64,000 nucleotides of DNA from Corynebacterium suedekumii (lineage in GTDB: Bacteria > Actinomycetota > Actinomycetes > Mycobacteriales > Mycobacteriaceae), in contig NZ_CP126970.1 in assembly GCF_030252185.1 (NCBI RefSeq), positions 2,480,001-2,544,000 of the forward strand, given 5' to 3'. Under the pieces are notes generated by a model. That model had not been told where the DNA came from and made no database searches. It worked only from the letters and a program-made list of their open reading frames with translations. Of this stretch, positions 1 through 8,700 are shown in pieces (the stretch's first letter is position 1; each line of letters starts with the position of its first letter). A program made the translations under genes and the position numbers.

Positions 1-726
1 GTCCGTTCCAACTGCGCCCGCCCCCACCGCTGTTCCCTGGACACCCGGTTGGCGGCCATGGCACGCTCCCCGTTGACCAGGGACCTGACCCCGGAACAGC
101 ACCGGGCGTTCGACCACCACGTCAGTTCCTGGTCGTGGGGTGTGGACGATCCCATCCAGGTGGCCGGTGAGGAGGTCGACGGCAGTTACCTCCTCGTGGC
201 GGGACGCGCACGGATCACCCGGGACACCGCCGACGGCCGGCAGATCACCGTCGACATCGCCGCCCCCGGGGACATCATCGGCCCCCTGCAGACCCACAGT
301 GCCCGCGCCGCCGACTCGGCGTGGGCGATGGAGACCACCTGCGGACTTTTCCTGCCCGCCGCTGCCCTCGGTTCAGTGGTCACCGACTACCCGGCGGTCG
401 GCCTCGCGATCATCCGTCTCCAGCAGGAGCGTCTCGCCCAGGGACGCAACCGGGAGATCGCCCAGGCCACGGCCACCGTCGAAGAGCGGGTCGCCGCCAC
501 CCTCATCCACCTGGACCGCAAGCTCGGTCAGACCCGGCGGGACGGTTCCCGGCTCCTCCAGGTACGGCTCCGCCGGGACGACATCGCCGGCATGTCCGGC
601 ACGACGGTCGAGTCCGCCTCCCGGGTCCTGGCCCGAATGAAGAAGTCGGGGGTCATCGACTCCGGCCGGGAGTGGACGGCGATCACCGACCACGACGCCC
701 TCGAGACCCTGGTGCCGCGGTCCTGA
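1..726 (+). CDS. FNR-type (Crp/Fnr family) transcriptional regulator, 5' end cut by window edge
   Basis: The frame is open from base 1 to the stop at 724-726 (241 visible residues), so the TTG at 49 and ATG at 58 are probably internal codons. Reading from base 1 gives two Cys spaced C-x5-C (visible residues 5 and 11), the spacing of Cys23 and Cys29 in E. coli FNR; a third Cys is at visible residue 114, two positions from where FNR Cys122 aligns. A cNMP-like beta-barrel follows, then a C-terminal winged helix whose recognition helix has E-S-A-S-R, matching the E-x-x-S-R that lets FNR read TTGAT half-sites. Matching palindromes precede the next two genes. Inference: an oxygen- or NO-sensing Fe-S activator of the metal genes downstream. 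The start and any earlier Cys lie outside the window. Confidence 0.85.
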   Translation, partial: VRSNCARPHRCSLDTRLAAMARSPLTRDLTPEQHRAFDHHVSSWSWGVDDPIQVAGEEVDGSYLLVAGRARITRDTADGRQITVDIAAPGDIIGPLQTHSARAADSAWAMETTCGLFLPAAALGSVVTDYPAVGLAIIRLQQERLAQGRNREIAQATATVEERVAATLIHLDRKLGQTRRDGSRLLQVRLRRDDIAGMSGTTVESASRVLARMKKSGVIDSGREWTAITDHDALETLVPRS

Positions 727-754
727 TCCCGTCGGCCACCGAATCCGGCGATCT

Positions 755-796
755 TTGATCCGGGTCAAGGAACCCGACCCGCGCGGTTCCTAACGT
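755..796 (+). promoter_or_regulatory. FNR-like box plus -10 upstream of the metal chaperone
   Basis: TTGAT-CCGG-GTCAA lies at 755-768, followed by GGAACC and a -10-like TAACGT at 791-796. The palindrome centre is 29.5 bp upstream of the first -10 base, so a start point about 7 nt after the -10 would put the box at -41.5, the usual class II activator position. The same arrangement recurs at 1166-1207. Confidence 0.75.
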
Positions 797-847
797 CAGA
801 GGTGTCAGAAGATCCACCCCGACTCCCACGACAAGGACCTGATTGCC

Positions 848-1084
848 ATGACCAGCCCGTCCGCCCTCACACTCACCACCCTGCGCTCCGACGAGTTCAC
901 CTGCCCGAGCTGTGTGTCAAAGATCGAGAAGAAACTCTCCGGCCTGCCCGGTGTTGACCATGCCGAGGTGAAGTTCTCCTCCGGCCGCATCCTCGTCTCC
1001 CACGACCCGGAAGTGGTCAGTGTCCGGGAGCTCGTCCGCGCCGTCGCCGACGCCGGCTACACCGCCCGCCCCTCCACCATCTGA
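848..1084 (+). CDS. HMA-domain heavy-metal chaperone (CopZ-like)
   Basis: A 78-residue single-domain protein with the ferredoxin-like HMA fold pattern. The metal site is C19-P-S-C22 in the first loop, followed by a helix with K-I-E-K-K-L and a terminal A-G-Y segment typical of copper chaperones. It probably hands a soft metal ion, most likely Cu(I), to the P-type ATPase encoded next, which has no HMA domain of its own. It is a separate transcription unit: own FNR-like promoter upstream and a strong terminator directly after. The metal is inferred; Zn or Cd cannot be excluded. Confidence 0.85.
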   Translation: MTSPSALTLTTLRSDEFTCPSCVSKIEKKLSGLPGVDHAEVKFSSGRILVSHDPEVVSVRELVRAVADAGYTARPSTI

Positions 1085-1095
1085 CGCGGCCTCCT

Positions 1096-1136
1096 AACCC
1101 CCGCCGATCCCGGCTTCCCCGGGATCGGCGGGGGTT
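1096..1136 (+). terminator. Strong hairpin terminator after the chaperone gene
   Basis: Perfect 18-bp arms at 1096-1113 and 1119-1136 around a 5-nt loop, starting 11 nt after the chaperone stop. It has only a short T stretch but a very stable stem. It separates the chaperone from the ATPase transcript. Confidence 0.8.
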
Positions 1137-1165
1137 CCTCCGTCTGCGGACCACTGTCGGGACGA

Positions 1166-1207
1166 TTGATCCACGTCAAGGAACCGGTCCGGCGGCGGCC
1201 ATAACGT
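1166..1207 (+). promoter_or_regulatory. FNR-like box plus -10 upstream of the P-type ATPase
   Basis: TTGAT-CCAC-GTCAA at 1166-1179, then GGAACC, then TAACGT at 1202-1207. Spacing from palindrome centre to -10 is identical to the chaperone promoter, and the flanks (TCAAGGAACC, TAACGTCAGAG) are shared, so this looks like a duplicated promoter controlled by the same FNR-type activator. Confidence 0.75.
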
Positions 1208-1248
1208 CAGAGCTGACACCACCTCCCCTCTCCCCAAAGGAGCACACC

Positions 1249-3123
1249 ATGACCACCATCCCCCGCACCTGGGGCGTCGTCGCCGTCTCAGGGCTACTCA
1301 TCATAGGATCATTCATCACCCCGTCCGGGTCCCTACTCTCCGATCTGCTCATGATCGCCGCCGCCGTCGTCGCCGGCTGGCCGATCGCGATGTCCGCCCT
1401 CCATGCCCTGCGAAGCCGGGTCGTGTCCATCGACCTCCTGGTCGTCGTGGCCGCCATCGGCGCGCTGTTCCTGCAGAACTGGTGGGAATCCGCCGCCGTC
1501 ACCTTCCTCTTCGCCCTGGGCAAGGCGCTGGAGCGGGCGACGATGAACCGCACCCGCCAGGCACTGAGCGATCTTGTCGACGCCGCCCCGGACGTCGCCA
1601 CCGTCCTGCGCGACGGTCAGCCCCACACGGTGGAGACCTGGGAACTCGTCCCCGGGGACGTCGTGCTGGTGAAAAACGGTGAGCAGGTCCCCGTCGACGG
1701 CCACATCATCTCCGGCCACGGCGGTGTCGACGAATCCACCATGACCGGTGAATCGGTCCCGGCCGAGAAGGCCCCGGGAGACGAGGTCTTCGCGGGCACG
1801 TGGCTGCGCAGCGGCATCCTGCGGGTCGAGGCCGTGCGGGTCGGATCGGATTCCACACTCGCCAGGATCATCCACCGCGTCGAGGACGCCCAGGACGACA
1901 AGGCCCGGACCCAGACCTTCCTGGAGAAGTTCTCCCGCTGGTACACCCCCGGCGTCATGGTCGCCGCCGGTGCCGTCGGACTTCTCACCCGGGACATCAA
2001 CCTGGCGCTGACCCTCCTGGTCATCGCCTGCCCCGGCGCACTCGTCATCGCCATCCCGGTCTCCATCGTCGCCGGCATCGGGCGCGGGGCCCGGGACGGG
2101 GTGCTCATCAAGGGCGGTGAGTACCTGGAGACCTCGGCGCGTGTCGACGCCGTCGTGGTCGACAAGACCGGCACCCTCACCCACGGACGTCCCGAGCTGA
2201 CCGATGTCGACGTCCTCGACCCCGCCTACTCGGCCGACGACGTCCTCGAACTCGCCGCCCGCGCCGAGACCGCCTCGGAGCATCCGCTCGCCGAGGCTGT
2301 CATCCGGGGTGCCCGCGCCCGGGGCCTGTCCATCGGTCAGGTGCACACCGCACGCCCGGTGACCGGGCGGGGCATCGTCGCGCAGATCGACGGCCACCTG
2401 GTCTCCGTCGGTTCGGCGGACCTGCTGGACTCCGTGCCGGATCCCACCCGGCTGCGTCACCTCAACGAGCTCGGCCGCACCGCCATGTACGTCGGTGTCG
2501 ACGGGGAGCCCGTCGGGATTATCGCCGTCGCCGACACCATCCGGGCGGATGCTCCCGCCGCGGTCCGCGCCCTCCACGAGAAGGGGGTGAGGGTAATCAT
2601 GGCCACCGGGGACGCCGAGGCGGTGGCCCGGACCATCGCCGCGGAACTGAACGTGGACGAGGTTCATGCCGGCCTGCTGCCGGAGGACAAGCTCGCACTC
2701 GTGCGTCAGCTGCAGGAACGCGGTCACACGGTGGCGATGGTCGGCGACGGTGTCAACGACACCCCGGCATTGGCCCAGGCCGACATCGGTGTCGCGATGG
2801 GCGCCGCCGGCTCACCGGCCGCCATCGACACCGCCGACATCGCCCTCATGGCCGACCGTCTTCCACGGCTGCCCTACGCTCTCGGCCTGGCGCGGCGAAC
2901 GGTGCGCACCATGCGGGTGACCATCTCCATCGCACTGGCCACCGTGGCCCTGCTGCTGGCCGGGGTGCTTTTCGGCGGGGTGACGATGTCCCTCGGCATG
3001 CTCGTCCATGAGGCGTCCGTGCTCCTGGTCATCGGCATCGCCATGCTCCTGCTCCGGCCGACCCTGCCGTCAGACGAGCCCGCCGCCTCCGGTGCCTCCC
3101 CCAGGGCGACGGTGCCCGCCTGA
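1249..3123 (+). CDS. P1B-type heavy-metal-translocating ATPase with atypical CPG motif
   Basis: 624 residues, preceded by an AAAGGAG ribosome site. Visible motifs: TGES (about 166-169, actuator), DKTGTLT with the phosphorylated Asp at 305, the P1B-specific HP at 345-346, and GDGVND (499-504). The helix before the P domain reads A-C-P-G-A-L with C261, P262, G263, so the second Cys of the usual CPC metal site is Gly. There is no N-terminal HMA domain; the adjacent chaperone may replace it. The last helices carry V-H-E-A-S, similar to the H-E-G region of Zn/Cd-type pumps. It should export or deliver a metal across the cell membrane; the substrate is unclear. It is controlled by its own FNR-like promoter. 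Confidence 0.9.
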   Translation: MTTIPRTWGVVAVSGLLIIGSFITPSGSLLSDLLMIAAAVVAGWPIAMSALHALRSRVVSIDLLVVVAAIGALFLQNWWESAAVTFLFALGKALERATMNRTRQALSDLVDAAPDVATVLRDGQPHTVETWELVPGDVVLVKNGEQVPVDGHIISGHGGVDESTMTGESVPAEKAPGDEVFAGTWLRSGILRVEAVRVGSDSTLARIIHRVEDAQDDKARTQTFLEKFSRWYTPGVMVAAGAVGLLTRDINLALTLLVIACPGALVIAIPVSIVAGIGRGARDGVLIKGGEYLETSARVDAVVVDKTGTLTHGRPELTDVDVLDPAYSADDVLELAARAETASEHPLAEAVIRGARARGLSIGQVHTARPVTGRGIVAQIDGHLVSVGSADLLDSVPDPTRLRHLNELGRTAMYVGVDGEPVGIIAVADTIRADAPAAVRALHEKGVRVIMATGDAEAVARTIAAELNVDEVHAGLLPEDKLALVRQLQERGHTVAMVGDGVNDTPALAQADIGVAMGAAGSPAAIDTADIALMADRLPRLPYALGLARRTVRTMRVTISIALATVALLLAGVLFGGVTMSLGMLVHEASVLLVIGIAMLLLRPTLPSDEPAASGASPRATVPA

Positions 3124-3139
3124 CTCGACTGACCCGCTC

Positions 3140-4031
3140 CTAGAGCCTGTCGATGACGATCCTGCTCATGCCCATCATCGTCTCGTAGGCGCCGGGGCGG
3201 GTCATGAGCTCGTCCATGTTCTCCGGAACGATCTGCCAGCTGACACCCCAGGAGTCCTTGCACCAGCCGCACACCTCGGACTCGGGCACGGCCGAGAGTG
3301 CCTCCCAGATCCGGTCGATCTCCGCCTGGTCGCGGCAGTTGACCGACAGCGACAGGCCCTCGGTGAAGGTGAAGGGCTGATCCACCGCGGAGTCCATGGC
3401 GGACAGCCACTCGCCGTAGAGCTGGAAGTCGGAGAACACCACCGACTCAGGCGTCACCCGGCCGGTGGCCTGGCCGTAGGGCACCCGGTGCGCCAGGCGC
3501 GAGTCGGGGAACACGCTGAGGTAGTGGTCGGCGGCCTCGGCCGCCTTGTTCTGGGCGGGACCGCAGAACATGAGGTTGGGGATGATCATCGGCCGCGAGT
3601 CACCGGTCGGGTCGGTGAGCATGAGCTGCCAGTTGACGCCGAAGCGGTCGGCGACCCACCCGTAGTGCTGCGAGTGCGGGTAGGAGCCCAGGTCCATGAG
3701 GACGTGTCCGCCGTCGGTGAGCTTGGCCCACAGGCGGTCGAGATCGCCGCGGGCGTCGTCCCGCACGGAGGGGTCGAAGTTGACGAAGAAGTTGATCGCG
3801 GGGGTCGGTGAGAACTCGTCGCCGGCGTTGATGAGGGTGAGGGTGTAGCCGTCGATGTCCACGTTGGCGCCGAGGGTCTTTACCGGCCATGTCCCGCTGG
3901 AAGTCGGGCAGGCCCTCCTCGGGGTAGGTGTAACTGTAGCCCGCGGTGGCTTCGGGAAAGGCGTCGACGTAGAAGGCCACAGCCTCGTCGGCGGTGCCGT
4001 TGCACCAGATGTTCGGGATGATTCGCTGCAT
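3140..4031 (-). pseudogene. PhnB-like VOC/glyoxalase-fold protein, frameshifted
   Basis: Starting at the ATG at 4031 the protein opens with M-Q-R-I-I-P-N-I-W and continues as a typical PhnB/3-demethylubiquinone methyltransferase-like sequence, then leaves frame at a short A run (T run on the plus strand, 3879-3881). Removing one base joins it to the downstream frame, which continues with two VOC modules to the stop at 3140 and gives 296 residues. The two-module layout (second module near I-I-P-N-L-M-F-C-G) is usual for this family, whose metal-dependent activity is mostly unknown. It converges with the ATPase gene, 16 nt apart. One extra base could be a true mutation or a read error. Confidence 0.75.
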
Positions 4032-4101
4032 GGGCAAAAGCGTACGCCCCCGTCAACTCCCCGGATAGGGGGCTGACGAGGGCGAACGGGCTGACCGGAA
4101 A

Positions 4102-5604
4102 CTACTGGTCGAGCTTCAGGGTCTTCTGGGTGTAATCCCACATCTCGTTGAACAGCTGCTCATCATCGACGAGCTTCTTGCCGTAGGACGGGATCATCTC
4201 GTGCAGCTTCGGGGACCAGTCGATGAGGTTCTCACCGAAGCAGCGCTCGAGCAGCTCGACCATGGCGGCCGGGGCGATGGAGGCACCCGGGGACGCGCCG
4301 AGCAGGCCGGCGATGGAGCCGTCGATGGAGTTGACCAGGGCGGTGCCGAACTCCAGGGAGCCGAAACGCGGGGCGGCGGTCGGCTTGATCACCTGGACGC
4401 GCTGGCCGGCGACGATGGTCTCCCAGTCCTCGGGCTGTGCGGAGGGGACGTAGTCCTTGAGGTCGACGAGGCGGTCGTCGAAGTCCTTGGCCACTTCCTG
4501 GACCAGGTACTTGGTCAGGGCGAACTCCTGGGCGGCGACACCGAGGTAGGACGGGATGTTGTCCGGGCGGATCGACTTGAACAGGTCGAGGTAGGAGCCC
4601 TCCTTGAGGAACTTCGGGGTCCAGCCGCCGTAGGGGCCGAACAACAGGCCCTTCTCGCCGTCGATGACGCGGGTGTCCAGGTGCGGGACGGACATCGGCG
4701 GGGCGCCGACCTTGGCCTTGCCGTAGACCTTGGCGGCGTGCTGCTCGATGAGCTCCTCGTTGGTGCAACGCAGCCACATGCCGGAGACCGGGAAGCCGGC
4801 GTAGCCGCGGACCTCGGGCACGCCCGCCTTGCGGAGCAGGTCGAGGGCGTAACCGCCGGCGCCGACGAAGACGAACTTGGCCTTGACCACGGAGGTGTCA
4901 CCGGTGTGGACGTTCTTGACGGTGACCTTCCACTTGCCGCCCTCCTTGGTGAGGTTCTTGACCTCATGGCCGTAGCGGACCTCGGTGCCGGATGCCTTGG
5001 CGGCGGTGAGGAACTGCTTGGTCAGGGAGCCGAAGTTGACGTCGGTGCCGATCTCGGTGCCGGAGTAGGCGACCTTCTCGGCGGCGAAGTCACGGCCCTT
5101 GGACATGACGGGCAGCTTCTCGGCGAACGCGGCGTCGTCGTCGACGAACTCCATGCCCGGGAACAGCACGTTGCCGGCGAGGGCCTCGTAGCGGCGGCGG
5201 AGGTAGTCGACCTGGTCGTCGCCCTGGGCGAAGGCCAGGTGCGGGACGGGGTTGATGAAGTCACGCGGGTCGGCGAGGACGCCGTTGTCCACCTGGTGGG
5301 ACCAGAACTGGCGGGAGACCTGGAACTTCTCGTTGATGGCGACGGCCTTGGAGAGGTCGATCTTGCCGTTCTTCTCCGGGGTGTAGTTGAGCTCACACAG
5401 GGCGGAGTGGCCGGTGCCGGCGTTGTTCCACGGGGACGAGGACTCCTGTGCGGGGCCGTCGAGACGCTCGAAGATCATCTGGGACCAGCTGGGCTCCAGT
5501 TCACGGAGCATGGCACCCAGGGTGGCGCTCATGATGCCGGCACCGACGAGGGCGACATCAACCTCGTCAGTGACCTGGGTGGAGTTCTTGTTGTCGGTGG
5601 ACAC
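4102..5604 (-). CDS. mqo: Malate:quinone oxidoreductase
   Basis: 500 residues, the normal family length. The N-terminus holds the FAD-binding V-G-A-G-I-M-S motif, followed by the E-R-L-D and N-N-A-G-T-G-H blocks typical of Mqo; the C-terminal part has the L-L-G-A-S-P-G-A-S region. It is a peripheral membrane flavoprotein that oxidises malate to oxaloacetate and passes electrons to menaquinone; in corynebacteria it is the main malate oxidation route. The start is GTG at 5604 with a GAGG upstream. It is divergent from the hydrolase gene, as in C. glutamicum. Confidence 0.96.
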   Translation of the reverse strand: MSTDNKNSTQVTDEVDVALVGAGIMSATLGAMLRELEPSWSQMIFERLDGPAQESSSPWNNAGTGHSALCELNYTPEKNGKIDLSKAVAINEKFQVSRQFWSHQVDNGVLADPRDFINPVPHLAFAQGDDQVDYLRRRYEALAGNVLFPGMEFVDDDAAFAEKLPVMSKGRDFAAEKVAYSGTEIGTDVNFGSLTKQFLTAAKASGTEVRYGHEVKNLTKEGGKWKVTVKNVHTGDTSVVKAKFVFVGAGGYALDLLRKAGVPEVRGYAGFPVSGMWLRCTNEELIEQHAAKVYGKAKVGAPPMSVPHLDTRVIDGEKGLLFGPYGGWTPKFLKEGSYLDLFKSIRPDNIPSYLGVAAQEFALTKYLVQEVAKDFDDRLVDLKDYVPSAQPEDWETIVAGQRVQVIKPTAAPRFGSLEFGTALVNSIDGSIAGLLGASPGASIAPAAMVELLERCFGENLIDWSPKLHEMIPSYGKKLVDDEQLFNEMWDYTQKTLKLDQ

Positions 5605-5778
5605 CTGTAATTACCTCATTCGTCGTCGAAGTGGTGGGCCCCACCTGATCGCTGCTCTAACCAGGCGGAAGGGCCGGAACCTGCCACGGATCCGTCCTCG
5701 GCGGTGTACCTTGCCCATCGTTCGGTGCCCCTCCACCTTACGCCTACCCATTCCAGGGTCGGACATGACATCGGGATT

Positions 5779-5794
5779 TCTGTTGTGCAACAGA
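5779..5794. promoter_or_regulatory. Palindrome in the mqo/hydrolase divergent region, candidate operator
   Basis: TCTGTTG-TG-CAACAGA is a perfect 7-bp inverted repeat in the 252-bp space between mqo (minus) and the hydrolase (plus), about 63 bp before the hydrolase start. No regulator was recognised. A second short palindrome, GGTGGGCCCCACC, lies near 5632-5645 in the mqo leader. Confidence 0.4.
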
Positions 5795-5856
5795 GGGTTT
5801 CCCACCCCCTCGGCCCTCCCCCGCCGGGAGTCCGGGCGGGGCTTTAGAGTGGAGGC

Positions 5857-6858
5857 ATGACTCTTCCTGAGGTGACCGACTGGCGCGAGGACATCCTCGG
5901 ACCCGATTTCCAGGCCCGCGACATCCGCCTCGGCCCCGACCCGGAGGGTGAGGGCGAGGCGGTGGCGACGCTGGTGCGCTACCTGCCGCAGGATGCGGCG
6001 GTGCCGGACGACTGGGCGTCGAGAAGCGCGGTGCTGTGGGTGCCGGGGATGACGGACTACTTCTTCCAGGCGCATGTCGCCGAGCGGCTGCACGCCGCCG
6101 GCCACGCGTTCTACGCGCTGGACCTGCGGAAGATGGGGCGTGCGCGGCAGCCCGGGCAGCACTGGCACTACGCCGATGACTTCCGCCATTACTACCCCGA
6201 TCTCACCGCGGCTCTGACGTTGGTCACCGCCACGCATCCGACGATGGTGCCGCTGGCGCACTCCACGGGCGGGCTCATCGTGGCCATGTGGGCCAACCAC
6301 CTCGCGCGGAACAACCGGGCGCTGCACGCGAAGGTGGCGGGCATCATCCTCAACAGCCCGTGGCTGGACATGATGTACCCCCGCCCGATCGTCGCCCTCG
6401 GCCGACCGGTGATCAACGCGCTGGGCAGGCTCGCCCCGCACCTGGAGATCCCCGGCGGCAACCTCGGCTCCTACGGCGTGTCCATCCACCGGGACCACCA
6501 CGGCCACTGGGACTTCAACACCGAGTACAAACCGGTCGGCGGACACCGCAAGTACCTCGGCTGGCTGCGGCAGGTGGTGCTCAACCAGAAACTGGTCCAC
6601 TCCGACGCCATCAACGTGCAGGTCCCGGTGCTCACGCTGTGCTCGGCCACCTCCCGGCTCAACCGCCCCTACTCGGAGAAGGCGAACACGGCGGACACGG
6701 TCCTCGACGTCGAACAGATCCAGCGCTGGGCACCGCACCTCGGCGAGGACGTCACCGTCCACCCCGTCGCGGGCGCCCGCCACGACGTGTTCCTCTCCAC
6801 CCCGGAGCCACTGGCCGAGGCCCTCGACGTCACCGAGAGGTGGCTGGCGCAGCTGTAG
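5857..6858 (+). CDS. Alpha/beta hydrolase, serine lipase/esterase type
   Basis: 333 residues. The nucleophile elbow reads A-H-S-T-G-G, a GxSxG variant, about residue 132; a C-terminal H in G-A-R-H-D-V-F supplies the likely catalytic His. An earlier L-D-L-R-K block resembles monoacylglycerol-lipase-like proteins. The start ATG has GGAGGC just upstream. There is no signal peptide, so it should be cytosolic. The gene sits between mqo and mtr as in C. glutamicum; the substrate is not evident. Confidence 0.88.
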   Translation: MTLPEVTDWREDILGPDFQARDIRLGPDPEGEGEAVATLVRYLPQDAAVPDDWASRSAVLWVPGMTDYFFQAHVAERLHAAGHAFYALDLRKMGRARQPGQHWHYADDFRHYYPDLTAALTLVTATHPTMVPLAHSTGGLIVAMWANHLARNNRALHAKVAGIILNSPWLDMMYPRPIVALGRPVINALGRLAPHLEIPGGNLGSYGVSIHRDHHGHWDFNTEYKPVGGHRKYLGWLRQVVLNQKLVHSDAINVQVPVLTLCSATSRLNRPYSEKANTADTVLDVEQIQRWAPHLGEDVTVHPVAGARHDVFLSTPEPLAEALDVTERWLAQL

Positions 6859-6901
6859 GATTGGCGGGGATATCCACCCGTCTTTAGGAGAACTGCACGC
6901 A

Positions 6902-8287
6902 ATGAGCACCCCGGGCCCCGTCGAGAAGCACTACGACCTCATCATCATCGGCACCGGATCGGGCAACTCGATCCCCGGCCCGGAATTCGACGACCGGTCC
7001 ATCGCCATCGTGGAGAAGGGCACCTTCGGCGGCACCTGCCTCAACGTCGGCTGCATCCCCACCAAGATGTACGTCTACGCCGCCGACACCGCATTCCACG
7101 CCAACCACGCGGAGCGCCTGGGCATCGACTCGCAGGTCAACGGGGTGGACTGGAAGCAGATCATCCGGCGCACCTTCGACAACCGCATCGACCTCATCGC
7201 CGCCGGGGGCGAGGCCTACCGCCGCGGCCCGGAGACCCCGAACATCGACGTCTACGACCAGCACGCCGTCTTCGTCGGCGACCGGACGCTGCGCGTGGGT
7301 GACGACGTCATCTCCGGCGACCAGGTGGTCATCGCCACCGGTTCCCGCCCGATGATCCCCGCCAACATCGCCGACTCCGGCGTCACCTACCACACCAACG
7401 AGGACATCATGCGGCTGCCCGAGCAGCCGGAATCCATCATCATCGTCGGCGGCGGCTTCATCGCCATGGAGTTCGCGCACGTCTTCGACGCCCTGGGCAC
7501 GAAGGTCCACGTCATCTCCCGCTCCTCGCTGCTGCGCCTGTCCGACGCCGACATCTGCTCCCGCGTCAACGAGATCTCCGCGAAACGCTTCGACCTCCGC
7601 GTCGGCCGCACCATCACCGACGCCGCCGACACCGCCGAGGGCGTCACCGTCACGCTTGACGACGGCGCCACCCTCACCGCCGACGTCCTCCTTGTCGCCA
7701 CCGGACGCATCCCCAACGCCGACCAGATGGACCTCGCCGCCGGCGGCGTCGCCATGACCCCCGACGGCCGGGTCGCCGTCGACGAGTACGGCCGCTCCAC
7801 CTCCGCCGACGGTGTCTGGGCGCTCGGCGACGTCTCCTCCCCCTACATGCTCAAGCACGTGGCCAACGCCGAGATGCGCGCCGTCCGCCACAACCTGCTC
7901 CACCCCGACGACCTGCAGCCGATGCCGCACGACCACGTCCCCTCCGCCGTGTTCACCCACCCCCAGATCGCCACCGTCGGCCTCACCGAACGCGAGGCCC
8001 GGGAAGCCGGCCACGACATCACCGTCAAGGTGCAGAACTACGGCGACGTCGCCTACGGCTGGGCCATGGAGGACACCGAGGGCATCGCCAAACTCATCGC
8101 CGACCGCACGACCGGCAAGCTGCTCGGCGCCCACTACCTCGGCGCCCAGGCCTCCACCCTCATCCAGCAGATGATCACCGTCATGGCCTTCGACCTCGAC
8201 GTCCGCGACGTGGCCACCAGGCAGTACTGGATCCACCCCGCGCTCCCGGAGGTCACCGAGAACGCTCTTCTGGGCCTGGAGTTCTAG
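6902..8287 (+). CDS. mtr: Mycothione reductase
   Basis: 461-residue class I pyridine nucleotide disulfide oxidoreductase. It has an N-terminal FAD motif (G-T-G-S-G-N), redox pair C46-x4-C51 within G-G-T-C-L-N-V-G-C, a second dinucleotide fold (V-G-G-G-F-I-A) for NADPH, and the C-terminal H445-x4-E450 pair. The altered first FAD block (GTGSGN rather than GGGPGG) is typical of mycothione reductases. It keeps mycothiol, the actinobacterial low-molecular-weight thiol, reduced. It lies 43 nt after the hydrolase gene. Confidence 0.95.
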   Translation: MSTPGPVEKHYDLIIIGTGSGNSIPGPEFDDRSIAIVEKGTFGGTCLNVGCIPTKMYVYAADTAFHANHAERLGIDSQVNGVDWKQIIRRTFDNRIDLIAAGGEAYRRGPETPNIDVYDQHAVFVGDRTLRVGDDVISGDQVVIATGSRPMIPANIADSGVTYHTNEDIMRLPEQPESIIIVGGGFIAMEFAHVFDALGTKVHVISRSSLLRLSDADICSRVNEISAKRFDLRVGRTITDAADTAEGVTVTLDDGATLTADVLLVATGRIPNADQMDLAAGGVAMTPDGRVAVDEYGRSTSADGVWALGDVSSPYMLKHVANAEMRAVRHNLLHPDDLQPMPHDHVPSAVFTHPQIATVGLTEREAREAGHDITVKVQNYGDVAYGWAMEDTEGIAKLIADRTTGKLLGAHYLGAQASTLIQQMITVMAFDLDVRDVATRQYWIHPALPEVTENALLGLEF

Positions 8288-8395
8288 TTTCCGGCTCTTT
8301 TACGGGCCTTCATGAGGTCGAGTCTGTGAAAATACTTATTACTCTCATGTGCCGCATGTGAGAGCTGTGACTGGAGGGTTCTTAAGGCTCCTTTT

Positions 8396-8411
8396 TGTGA
8401 CCTAACTCACA
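8396..8411. promoter_or_regulatory. GlxR (cAMP receptor protein) box upstream of the small secreted protein pair
   Basis: TGTGACCTAACTCACA matches the published corynebacterial GlxR consensus TGTGANNTANNTCACA at every defined base. It lies about 300 bp before the first small secreted protein. A possible -10 at 8451-8456 (TACACA) would place the box centre near -60, a class I activator position. The 413-bp space 8288-8700 is clearly AT-richer than its surroundings and holds no gene. Confidence 0.8.
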
Positions 8412-8616
8412 GATCACTGCTGAGGGCGCACAGGAACCACATAAGCCCAGTACACAAATAACATTCACCGCAAATCAGGGATAGTTTTCACCCGAATTGA
8501 GGGACCCACTGACAGGGTTTCTGAAGATTTTCATGGTCAGCATGAATTAACTCGTAAGGTTTACTAAAGTCTCCATCTGACACCGGACTGAGCCCCTGCG
8601 GCGACCGCGTGTCAAC

Positions 8617-8670
8617 GCCTATCGCACCATAGGCCGAGACACCTAGAAACCCGATCAACCGGGCTTCTAG
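8617..8670 (+). promoter_or_regulatory. Structured 5' leader before the small secreted protein
   Basis: Two adjacent hairpins can form in the transcript: GCCTAT/ATAGGC (8617-8634) and CTAGAAACCCG/CGGGCTTCTAG (8643-8670, one mismatch). They end shortly before the AAGGA ribosome site. If transcription starts near 8460 the leader is about 240 nt. A role in mRNA stability or translation is inferred. Confidence 0.5.
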
Positions 8671-8700
8671 ATCGAACCGAAACAGTAAGGAATTACCACC

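Noticed and set aside
769..774. GGAACC considered as an ECF-sigma -35 element
   Set aside because: The matching GTT -10 is not at the required 16-17 bp distance, and the activator geometry with TAACGT explains the region better.
6884..8236. 450-codon minus-strand open frame over mtr
   Set aside because: Antisense to mycothione reductase, with extreme Gly/Asp/Val content; a GC-skew artefact.
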